Positions 9,722 through 16,082 of a stretch of 25,405 nucleotides of DNA are shown piece by piece (position 1 is the stretch's first letter; the number at the start of each line of letters is the position of its first letter). A program made the position numbers and the translations under genes. This DNA comes from an uncultured Clostridia bacterium (GTDB taxonomy: Bacteria; Bacillota; Clostridia; TANB77; CAG-508): assembly GCA_934140005.1 (NCBI GenBank), contig CAKPBB010000022.1:1-25405 (forward strand), read 5' to 3'. Below the pieces are notes generated by a model. It worked only from the letters and a program-made list of their open reading frames with translations. It ran no database searches and was not told where the DNA came from.

Positions 9722-9896
9722 AATTACAATATAAACTTTGAATTAAAATTACGAATAGTAATGTAAAAATTTTAGAAATTCTATGCAATTTTATGGAAAG
9801 AGTTCACTTTTAGTGGAAGGGTGCCATAAAATAAATTAGAATTTCTTAAATTTTGTAATGAATCGAGTAATTTTTTGAAAAGTTTATATTGTAATT
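9722..9896. repeat. 175-bp MITE-like palindromic element
   Basis: The ends are perfect 18-bp inverted repeats (9722-9739 and 9879-9896). The arms remain imperfectly complementary for about 75 bp toward the centre, including AGAAATTCTA against TAGAATTTCT and ATTTTATGG (9788-9796) against CCATAAAAT (9824-9832). The 27-nt apex holds a small CACT/AGTG hairpin. It carries no gene. It could be a miniature inverted-repeat transposable element, and as RNA it would fold into a long hairpin that could end the permease transcript. No clear target duplication was found. Together with the guaB promoter it accounts for the 307-bp gap. Confidence 0.7.
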
Positions 9897-9950
9897 ATTT
9901 ATATAAAGATTCTCGGGATTATATTTTTGATGAAAAGGTGTAAAAAAAGT

Positions 9951-9979
9951 TTGCTTTTTATGTAAATCTGTAATATAAT
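9951..9979 (+). promoter_or_regulatory. guaBA promoter
   Basis: TTGCTT (9951-9956), 17 bp, TATAAT (9974-9979). The expected start near 9986 leaves only about 33 nt of leader before guaB, too short for a purine riboswitch, and none is seen. Confidence 0.75.
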
Positions 9980-10018
9980 ATTACTATTAAATTATTTATT
10001 TAGGAGGATTTATTTATA

Positions 10019-11521
10019 ATGGCAAAGATATTAGAAGATATTTCAAGAACTTTTAATGAATTTTTACTTTTACCAAATTTAACAGATGAAAGATGTATTC
10101 CAAGTAATGTAAGTTTGAAAACTCCATTAGTTAAATATAAAAAAGGAGAAGAACCAAAGTATTATGCGAATGTCCCATTCGTTTCTGCAATTATGCAAGC
10201 TGTTTCAGGAGAAAAAATGGCTATTGCATTAGCACGCGAAGGTGGATGTTCTTTTATTTATGGGTCACAATCAATAGAATCACAAGCAAAAATGGTTTAC
10301 AATGTAAAAAAATGCAAAGCTGGATTTGTAGATAGCGATTCAAATGTAAAAAGTGGAACACCTTTAAGGGATGTCATTGAGCTTGTAAAACAAACAGGTC
10401 ATTCTACTGTTACAATAACAGAAGATGGAAGTAGTAATGGAAAGTTCTTAGGATTAGTAACAGATAAAGATTATAGAATAACAAGAGCTGATTTAGATAC
10501 ACCAATAGATATGTATATGACTCCTAGAGAAAGAATTGTTTGTGCAAGAAAAGGTATTAGTTTATCAGAAGCAAATGATATTATTTGGGAAAATAAAATA
10601 AGCTGTTTACCAATATTAGATGAAAATGATAATCTAGAACATTTAGTATTTCGTAAGGATTATGAAGATAGAAAAAATAATCCAGAATCTTTATTAGATG
10701 AAGAAAAAAGATATATTGTAGGTGCAGGAATTAACACTAGAGATTATGAAGAAAGAATACCAGCATTAGTTGAAGCTGGAGTTGATATGGTTTGTATGGA
10801 TTCTTCAGACGGATATTCAGTATGGCAAAAAAACACAATTGAATGGGTTAGAGAACATTATGGAGATAATTTAAAAATTGGTGCTGGAAATGTTGTAGAT
10901 AAGGAAGGGTTCTTATACTTAGCAGAAGCTGGAGCTGATTTTATTAAAGTTGGAGTTGGTGGAGGTTCAATCTGTATCACTCGTGAAACAAAGGGAATTG
11001 GACGTGGACAAGCAAGTGCTTTATTAGATGTAGTTGCCGCACGTGATGAATATTTTGAAAAAACAGGTGTATATATTCCAATATGCTCTGATGGTGGAAT
11101 CGTACATGATCACCATATTACATTAGCTTTAGCTATGGGAGCTGATTTTGTAATGATGGGTAGATATTTTGCTAGATTTGATGAAAGCCCAACAAGAATT
11201 ATGAAGGTAAATGGAAATACAGTAAAAGAATATTGGGGCGAAGGTTCAAATAGAGCTAGAAACTGGCAAAGATATGATATGGGAGGAGCTAAAAAGCTTT
11301 CTTTTGAAGAAGGAGTTGATTCATATATCCCTTATGCTGGACCATTAAAAGAAAATTTAGCTATAACAGTAAGTAAAATTAAATCAACAATGTGCAATTG
11401 TGGTGCTATTACAATACCAGAATTACATGAAAAAGCAAGATTAACAATGGTTTCTAATGTAAGTATTAAAGAAGGTAGTGCACATGATGTTATATTAAAA
11501 GAAATTCAACAAAGAGGATAA
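10019..11521 (+). CDS. guaB: IMP dehydrogenase
   Basis: Catalyses the NAD-dependent oxidation of IMP to XMP, the committed step of guanine nucleotide synthesis, in the cytoplasm. The 500-aa length is usual. A TIM barrel is interrupted by tandem CBS domains (about 95-215). Asp261 lies in the MDSSDG strand, and the catalytic loop is GVGGGSICITRETKGIGRG with Cys319 as nucleophile. The mobile flap follows, with an Arg-Tyr pair in RNWQRYDMGG. The loop differs from the common GPGSICTTR form and belongs to a variant clade. GMP reductase is less likely because of the CBS domains and the adjacent guaA. AGGAGG lies upstream of ATG 10019. It is 40 bp from guaA with no terminator between, so the two are probably one operon. 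Confidence 0.93.
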   Translation: MAKILEDISRTFNEFLLLPNLTDERCIPSNVSLKTPLVKYKKGEEPKYYANVPFVSAIMQAVSGEKMAIALAREGGCSFIYGSQSIESQAKMVYNVKKCKAGFVDSDSNVKSGTPLRDVIELVKQTGHSTVTITEDGSSNGKFLGLVTDKDYRITRADLDTPIDMYMTPRERIVCARKGISLSEANDIIWENKISCLPILDENDNLEHLVFRKDYEDRKNNPESLLDEEKRYIVGAGINTRDYEERIPALVEAGVDMVCMDSSDGYSVWQKNTIEWVREHYGDNLKIGAGNVVDKEGFLYLAEAGADFIKVGVGGGSICITRETKGIGRGQASALLDVVAARDEYFEKTGVYIPICSDGGIVHDHHITLALAMGADFVMMGRYFARFDESPTRIMKVNGNTVKEYWGEGSNRARNWQRYDMGGAKKLSFEEGVDSYIPYAGPLKENLAITVSKIKSTMCNCGAITIPELHEKARLTMVSNVSIKEGSAHDVILKEIQQRG

Positions 11522-11561
11522 TTTAGAAAAATAATGGAAAGGAACTGTTATAGAAATATTT

Positions 11562-13100
11562 ATGAAAAATGAAGAGTTAATTTTAATTGTAGATTTTTAT
11601 GGACAATATAATCAATTAATCGCTAGAAGAGTAAGAGAATGTAATGTGTACTCAGAGATTATTCCATTTACAACAAGCATTGAAAAAATAAAAGAAAAAG
11701 CTCCAAAGGGAATAATTTTTACAGGTGGACCTGCTAGTGTATATGGTGAAAATTCACCAAAATGTGATCCAGAAATCTTTAATTTAGGAATACCTGTGCT
11801 TGGTATTTGTTATGGCATGCAACTTATGACATATATGCTAGGTGGAGAAGTACAAAGAGCAGAAAAAAGAGAATATGGAGTAACACAAGTACATATAAAT
11901 AATAAATCAAAATTATTTGATACATTTAATAACGAAAATGAGTGTTTAATGAGTCATACGGATTTTGTTTCAAAGCTTCCAGAAGGTTTTGAAAACATAG
12001 GATATACAGCTCATTGTCCAAATGCCGCAATGCAAAATACAGAAAAGAATTTTTATGGAATTCAATTTCACCCAGAAGTAAATCATACAAATAGAGGAAC
12101 AGATATATTAAGAAATTTTGTTTACAATATTTGTGGCTGTACTGGAAAATGGAAAATGAATTCATTTGTTGATGAAACAGTTAAAGCTTTAAAAGAAAAA
12201 ATAGGAGATAAAAAAGCTTTATGTGCATTATCTGGTGGTGTTGATTCATCAGTTGCAGCTGCACTTATCAATAAAGCAATAGGAAAAAACTTAACTTGTA
12301 TATTTGTAGACCATGGTTTATTACGTAAAAATGAAGCAGAAGAAGTTGAAGAAGTATTTACAAAGAACTTTGATGTAAACTTTATAAAAGTTGATGCAAG
12401 AGAAAGATTTTTAACTAAGCTTGCAGGTGTTGATGATCCAGAGAAAAAGAGAAAAATAATAGGTGAAGAATTTATTAGAGTATTTGAAGAAGAAGCTAAA
12501 AAAATAGGAAAGGTCGACTATTTGGTTCAAGGTACAATTTATCCGGATGTAATAGAAAGCGGTGTTGGTGTAGGAGCTAAAATAAAAAGCCATCATAATG
12601 TTGGTGGACTACCAGACTATGTTGATTTTAAAGAAATAGTAGAACCACTTAGAGATTTATTTAAAGATGAAGTAAGGCAAGCTGGATTAGAACTTGGGTT
12701 ACCAGAATTTTTAGTATATCGTCAACCGTTCCCAGGACCAGGTCTTGCAATTCGTGTAATTGGAGATATTACAGAAGATAAATTATCTATTCTAAAAGAA
12801 GCAGATTATATTTTTAGAGAAGAAATAGCAAATGCAAATTTAGATAGAAGTATTAATCAATATTTTGCAGTATTAACAAATTTAAAGAGTGTTGGTGTAA
12901 TGGGTGATGAAAGAACTTATGACTATACAGTAGCTTTAAGAGCTGTTACAACTTCAGATTTTATGACTGCTGAATGGAGTAAAATTCCTTATGAAGTTTT
13001 AGAAAAAGTTTCAAACAGAATAGTAAATGAAGTAAAACATGTAAATAGAGTTGTGTATGATATAACAGGAAAACCACCAGCAACAATTGAATGGGAATAA
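11562..13100 (+). CDS. guaA: GMP synthase (glutamine-hydrolysing)
   Basis: Converts XMP, ATP and glutamine to GMP. The N-terminal class I glutamine amidotransferase domain has Cys83 (GICYGMQ), His170 and Glu172 (QFHPEV). The ATP pyrophosphatase domain has the P-loop SGGVDSS (224-230), and the C-terminal dimerisation domain ends in the conserved KPPATIEWE. The 512-aa length is normal. The N-terminal motif, usually DFGSQ or DFGGQ, reads DFYGQ here. The start ATG 11562 is the only plausible one, but the best ribosome site (AAAGGAAC, about 11537-11544) is some 17 nt away, longer than usual, hinting at modest translation or coupling to guaB. It follows guaB closely and ends before a strong terminator. 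Confidence 0.96.
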   Translation: MKNEELILIVDFYGQYNQLIARRVRECNVYSEIIPFTTSIEKIKEKAPKGIIFTGGPASVYGENSPKCDPEIFNLGIPVLGICYGMQLMTYMLGGEVQRAEKREYGVTQVHINNKSKLFDTFNNENECLMSHTDFVSKLPEGFENIGYTAHCPNAAMQNTEKNFYGIQFHPEVNHTNRGTDILRNFVYNICGCTGKWKMNSFVDETVKALKEKIGDKKALCALSGGVDSSVAAALINKAIGKNLTCIFVDHGLLRKNEAEEVEEVFTKNFDVNFIKVDARERFLTKLAGVDDPEKKRKIIGEEFIRVFEEEAKKIGKVDYLVQGTIYPDVIESGVGVGAKIKSHHNVGGLPDYVDFKEIVEPLRDLFKDEVRQAGLELGLPEFLVYRQPFPGPGLAIRVIGDITEDKLSILKEADYIFREEIANANLDRSINQYFAVLTNLKSVGVMGDERTYDYTVALRAVTTSDFMTAEWSKIPYEVLEKVSNRIVNEVKHVNRVVYDITGKPPATIEWE

Positions 13101-13129
13101 AATTTGATTTAATATATTAAATGATAAAG

Positions 13130-13170
13130 ACTACTATTATTGAATGTTCTATAATAGTAGTTTTATTTTT
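13130..13170 (+). terminator. guaBA terminator
   Basis: ACTACTATTAT (13130-13140) pairs with ATAATAGTAGT (13151-13161) around a 10-nt loop and is followed by a T-rich tract. Confidence 0.85.
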
Positions 13171-13213
13171 TATATTGAAACTATCTTTAAAAATAAGATT
13201 TTTTTTGAAAAAG

Positions 13214-13244
13214 TTGACTTATAGTTAGAATATTATGTTATAAT
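13214..13244 (+). promoter_or_regulatory. ymdB promoter
   Basis: TTGACT (13214-13219) and TATAAT (13239-13244) are 19 bp apart; TTATAA, one base earlier, gives 18 bp. It lies 37 bp before ymdB. Confidence 0.65.
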
Positions 13245-13281
13245 AGTTGCATCAAATAGATATTTATAAAGGAGTGATTTA

Positions 13282-14058
13282 ATGAAAATTTTAGCAATAG
13301 GAGATATTGTTGGAAATGTCGGTTTGCAAAAGCTAAAACAAGAATTACCTAGAATTATAAAAGAAAATAATATAGATTTTGTTATAGTAAATGGAGAAAA
13401 TGCAGCAGATGGTATGGGATTAATAGAAAAGCAGTACAGACAAATATTAGCTTTAGGAACAGATATTGTAACAATGGGTAACCATACATGGGCAAAAAAA
13501 GATATCTTTAACTTTATAGAAGATGAGAGAATAGTAAGACCAGCTAATTATTCAAAGAATAATCCAGGAAAAGGATATAGAATTGTAGAATGTAAGACAA
13601 ATGGAAAGAAAGTTGCTGTTATTAATTTAATTGGTAGAGTGACAATGGGAGTTTTATCAGACAATCCATTTACGAAAGCAAAAGAAATAGTGCAAAAAAT
13701 AAGAAATGATGTTGATATTATAGTTATTGATATGCATGCAGAGGCAACTGCTGAAAAAATTGCACTTTATCATTATTTAGATGGGGAAGCAAATATTGTG
13801 TTTGGTACACATACTCATGTTCAAACAGCCGATGAAGAAATATCAAAATTAGGTACAGGATTTATAACAGATTTAGGAATGACAGGACCAATAAGCTCTG
13901 TTATAGGAATGGATATAAAAACATCTATTAAGAGGTTTGAAACATCTTTGCCAGAAAAATATAAAATTGCTGAAGGTGATGCTAAATTAAATGGATGTAT
14001 TTTTGAATTAGATGATAATAGTAATAAAGTTGTATCTATTAAAAGATGTAATGCGTAA
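13282..14058 (+). CDS. ymdB: YmdB-family metallophosphoesterase
   Basis: The 258-aa cytoplasmic protein belongs to the YmdB/TIGR00282 calcineurin-like family. In B. subtilis YmdB hydrolyses 2',3'-cAMP and affects biofilm, motility and sporulation choices. Metal-binding residues are visible in order: Asp8 (GDIVG), Glu39-Asn40 (NGENAADG), Asn67-His68 (GNHTW), a His in DMHAEATAEK (about 152), and the His pair in GTHTHVQTAD (about 176-178). It is full length. A ribosome site AAAGGAG lies upstream of ATG 13282. The next gene is spoVS, the same neighbour order as in Bacillus, which supports orthology. The partner RNase Y gene (rny) is not upstream of it here, where guaA lies instead. Confidence 0.93.
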   Translation: MKILAIGDIVGNVGLQKLKQELPRIIKENNIDFVIVNGENAADGMGLIEKQYRQILALGTDIVTMGNHTWAKKDIFNFIEDERIVRPANYSKNNPGKGYRIVECKTNGKKVAVINLIGRVTMGVLSDNPFTKAKEIVQKIRNDVDIIVIDMHAEATAEKIALYHYLDGEANIVFGTHTHVQTADEEISKLGTGFITDLGMTGPISSVIGMDIKTSIKRFETSLPEKYKIAEGDAKLNGCIFELDDNSNKVVSIKRCNA

Positions 14059-14146
14059 TAAAATTAGCTAAATTTGAGTTTGAAGAAATTTTAATTGTTC
14101 TAAAAACAAATTGTAATAAAAAACTAAAAAGAAAAATGTAGTATAA

Positions 14147-14222
14147 TGTCGAATAATGAAATATAAAAATACGAATTCGACAACAAACAAAAATGACAAC
14201 ATTCCTTCGACAATATTCGACA
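14147..14222. promoter_or_regulatory. Cluster of four Spo0A-type boxes upstream of spoVS
   Basis: TGTCGAA occurs at 14147-14153 and its complement TTCGACA at 14176-14182, 14206-14212 and 14216-14222. The B. subtilis 0A box is TGNCGAA. Four perfect copies in 76 bp of AT-rich DNA are unlikely by chance; the last two are 10 bp apart, one helical turn. The first pair is also an inverted repeat (GTCGAAT/ATTCGAC). Confidence 0.72.
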
Positions 14223-14295
14223 TAAAAAGTCTGAAAACATTGCAAATACTGTAGAAAACTGACGTATGAAAATTTGATGAAGTTGAAAAAAACTA

Positions 14296-14324
14296 TGGAC
14301 TTAACAAAAAAAATATTGTAAAAT
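14296..14324 (+). promoter_or_regulatory. Candidate spoVS promoter
   Basis: TGGACT (14296-14301), 17 bp, TAAAAT (14319-14324) lies about 50 bp before the gene and downstream of the 0A boxes. A weak -35 would fit an activated promoter. No sigma-H-like pair was found. Confidence 0.45.
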
Positions 14325-14374
14325 ATGTTTATCGAAACACAAGATAAGATAAAAAAATCATAGGAGGAAAAGAA

Positions 14375-14638
14375 ATGGAAGTTTTAAAAATTTCATCAAA
14401 ATCAAACCCAAATTCAGTTGCAGGAGCAATCGCAGGATTGGTAAAAGAAAGTACAAGAGCAGAAATGCAAGCAATAGGGGCTGGCGCTTTAAATCAAGCA
14501 ATTAAAGCAGTAGCTATTGCAAGAGGTTTTGTTGCTCCATCAGGAGTAGACTTAGTTTGTATACCAGCATTTGCAGAGGTTCAAGTTGAAGGAGAAGATA
14601 GAACTGGTATAAAATTAATTATAGAGTCAAGAAAATAA
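14375..14638 (+). CDS. spoVS: Stage V sporulation protein S
   Basis: The 87-aa product matches SpoVS along its whole length: MEVLKISSKSNPNSVAGAIA at the start, then the signature IGAGALNQAIKAVAIARGFV, then PSGVDLVCIPAF. SpoVS has an Alba-like fold. In Bacillus it is needed to pass into stage V (coat and cortex) and loss affects septation in sporulating cells; the biochemical role is not settled. AGGAGG lies 9 nt before ATG 14375. It follows ymdB, as in Bacillus, but has its own 316-bp upstream region with Spo0A-type boxes, so it is probably transcribed separately and switched on early in sporulation. Confidence 0.96.
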   Translation: MEVLKISSKSNPNSVAGAIAGLVKESTRAEMQAIGAGALNQAIKAVAIARGFVAPSGVDLVCIPAFAEVQVEGEDRTGIKLIIESRK

Positions 14639-14684
14639 ATTCTTATAAGGATATGAATATAAAATTTATTTAATTAACCCCATT

Positions 14685-14731
14685 AAAAGTTATTCTAAGT
14701 ATTAACATATTATAGAATAACTTTTTTATTT
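14685..14731 (+). terminator. spoVS terminator
   Basis: AAAAGTTATTCTA (14685-14697) pairs with TAGAATAACTTTT (14713-14725), followed by a T-rich tail. Confidence 0.85.
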
Positions 14732-14774
14732 TATAATATCTAAAATATGAAAAATATATAATCTATATAAAAAT

Positions 14775-14806
14775 AAAAAGCCTGTAAGGTAGAGTTACCT
14801 CACAGG
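14775..14806 (-). terminator. Terminator of the minus-strand membrane gene
   Basis: The stem CCTGT..GGTA/TACC..ACAGG spans 14781-14806. Read on the minus strand it is followed by CTTTTTATTTTT. Confidence 0.85.
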
Positions 14807-14842
14807 TGAAACCAGATGGTTTCAAATTGTTATGATGTGGCT

Positions 14843-15451
14843 TTAGTGTGTGATATCATAGGGGATGTGCCAGCAACCCCAAAGAACAACGAAGAGAGCA
14901 AGGCCTCTTGCAATATGCTCTTTGGTACGAGGACTCGTCGTGTCTGGTGCAAAACGGTCAACAAGTCCAAACAGTTTACGGTACAGCCAACGACCTAACC
15001 GGAAATGTAATGGACGATGTGTCCGACTATAGTGAAAATGGATATGTCCACCTACACTATGAAACCAGAAAGTCCAGGGCTCGTTGCTATCATCAAGTTG
15101 TCCACGGACAGCTCCGTAAATCAAATAAACCCATGCAAGCACAAGGTTTATAATCAGTGTGAGTAGCCAAGCTACGAATCTACTGATTCGCATTGCGAAT
15201 TGTCGAGTCATTCCATGGAATAGACGATTAAGTCCACCAAGATTGAACAACATGGCAATGCCGATACAAATGATGATAATACTTCCGCCAGCTCTGAGCA
15301 AGTTTCCAAGGATTACGCTAATGAAAGCATATGCCCATTGAACCAGTTGCTCTTCCATATAGATGATCCCTTTTGGGGGCCAAATAATTTGGAAAAGAAC
15401 CTGAAGTTCAATCCAGCACGTCCAGAGAAAGTTTTTAATGTGCCAAACCAT
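14843..15451 (-). CDS. Unrecognised multi-pass membrane protein of foreign composition
   Basis: The 202-aa protein is not recognised. It is rich in Trp, His and aromatic residues. Likely membrane segments lie at about 36-58 and 80-102, with a hydrophobic stretch near 185-200. A His-rich stretch (GGHIHFHYSRTHRPLHF) near 135-152 may bind metal or sit at the membrane surface. The start ATG at 15449-15451 is chosen because AGGAGG (complement at 15459-15464) precedes it; a TTG six codons earlier would overlap that ribosome site. Codon use and GC content are clearly higher than in every neighbour, with many CGT, CAC, GGC and CTG codons, which suggests recent acquisition. It forms a self-contained unit with promoter, operator and terminator. 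Confidence 0.72.
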   Translation of the reverse strand: MVWHIKNFLWTCWIELQVLFQIIWPPKGIIYMEEQLVQWAYAFISVILGNLLRAGGSIIIICIGIAMLFNLGGLNRLFHGMTRQFAMRISRFVAWLLTLIINLVLAWVYLIYGAVRGQLDDSNEPWTFWFHSVGGHIHFHYSRTHRPLHFRLGRWLYRKLFGLVDRFAPDTTSPRTKEHIARGLALFVVLWGCWHIPYDITH

Positions 15452-15524
15452 AAAAATACCTCCTGCCAATTACGGCGATGTCTCGAGTCATTTTGCTAAC
15501 TCCAATGGAGAAAACATAATGACA

Positions 15525-15572
15525 TACAAATGTATACAATATTATTATAACAAATTATGTAAATAAAAGCAA
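15525..15572 (-). promoter_or_regulatory. Promoter and TACANNTGTA operator of the membrane gene
   Basis: On the minus strand TTGCTT (15567-15572), 17 bp, TATAAT (15544-15549). Just downstream, over the expected start site, TACAAATGTA (15525-15534) matches the TACANNTGTA half-site pair used by BlaI/MecI/CopY repressors. No such regulator is in the window. Confidence 0.6.
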
Positions 15573-15685
15573 GTGGGATATTTTTAATGAAAATTAGGTA
15601 TTGAAGAAGTAAAAGAAAATATGAACAAGACACAAAAATATAGAACTTTTTTAGAAATATTAGAAAAATATTATAATAAGAAAGA

Positions 15686-15718
15686 AAGCACTTTAAGTTC
15701 CGTACTTAAAGTGCTTTT
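15686..15718. terminator. Hairpin terminator at the left repeat of switch 2
   Basis: GCACTTTAAGT (15688-15698) pairs with ACTTAAAGTGC (15704-15714). TTTT follows on the right; leftward the tail is TTTCTTTCTT. Probably active in both directions. Confidence 0.65.
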
Positions 15719-15730
15719 ACATTTATAAAA

Positions 15731-15759
15731 ATTCTATCATTAGTAATATTGGAAGTCAA
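15731..15759 (-). promoter_or_regulatory. Promoter inside switch 2, pointing away from the LRR gene
   Basis: On the minus strand TTGACT (15754-15759), 17 bp, TAGAAT (15731-15736), identical hexamers and spacing to switches 1 and 3, with the flanking TTTTTATAAAT also conserved. Confidence 0.82.
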
Positions 15760-15810
15760 TTGTTCTGAAGAAATTTTTAAAAATAAACTTAAATTTATAA
15801 ATAAAGAAAA

Positions 15811-15851
15811 GACATGAAAGTATAATAAAATATACTATTATATGTTTTTTT
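15811..15851 (+). terminator. Internal rightward terminator of switch 2
   Basis: An AGTATA/TATACT inner stem and an ACAT/ATGT outer stem are followed by a run of T. The outer pairs differ from those of switches 1 and 3, but pairing is retained. Confidence 0.6.
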
Positions 15852-15880
15852 AAAATTTACTTTAAGTACGGAACTTAAAG

Positions 15881-16082
15881 AAGTCCATAAAAATAAAATA
15901 GAGAAGTTTTGAAATGGTTTTCTTTCAAAGAAAAGCAAAGTCATTAGACATTTGTTTTTTATGGATTGAAAGAGAAAAAGCTTTAAATATTAATAATTTA
16001 TTGAGGATTAAACAAATAAATTAGCAATGAAACAATAAAAGGCTTTTTCTCTGCTTATAAAATCTAAGGAGGAAAATCATTA
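15881..16082 (+). ncRNA. Structured leader upstream of LRR gene, copy 2
   Basis: Stem A pairs TCCATAAAAA (15884-15893) with TTTTTATGGA (15956-15965). Stem B pairs AGAGAAAAAGCTTT (15971-15984) with 16038-16052. Inside stem A is a perfect TTTTCTT/AAGAAAA hairpin followed by a CAAAGTC-ATTA-GAC(A)TTTG hairpin. It is almost identical to copy 3 and clearly related to copy 1. Class not recognised; it would be the 5' UTR of the LRR mRNA when the switch is ON. Confidence 0.58.

Larger units (their letters stand above)
15691..15880. mobile_element. Candidate invertible promoter switch 2
   Basis: Perfect 21-bp inverted repeats at 15691-15711 and 15860-15880 flank 148 bp. Arms are CTTTAAGT and ACTTAAAG; the core is TCCGT on the left and ACGGA on the right, unlike switches 1 and 3. 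Complementarity stops within one base of the 21-bp unit on both sides, as expected for discrete recombination sites. The contents are the same as in the other two switches. It sits between the acquired membrane gene (divergent, left) and the 1030-aa LRR gene. Inversion is inferred, not seen. Confidence 0.75.

Noticed and set aside
9780..9840. Purine or other riboswitch before guaB
   Set aside because: The structure is the apex of the palindromic element and lies upstream of the guaBA promoter, so it would not be in the guaB mRNA. No purine-aptamer core was found.
14816..15341. Plus-strand ORFs within the acquired membrane gene region
   Set aside because: They lie opposite the better supported minus-strand gene, which has its own promoter, ribosome site and terminator.
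15591..15728. Short ORF before switch 2 (GIEEVKENMNKTQKYRTFLEILEKYY...)
   Set aside because: Weak ribosome site and it runs into the left repeat, overlapping the minus-strand promoter region. Possibly a gene remnant, not supported as a gene.
1928..15880. Long-range RNA kissing between left and right repeat hairpins
   Set aside because: Loop complementarity would also fit this, but the conserved promoter between them, its orientation and the fixed spacing fit DNA inversion better. Not fully excluded.
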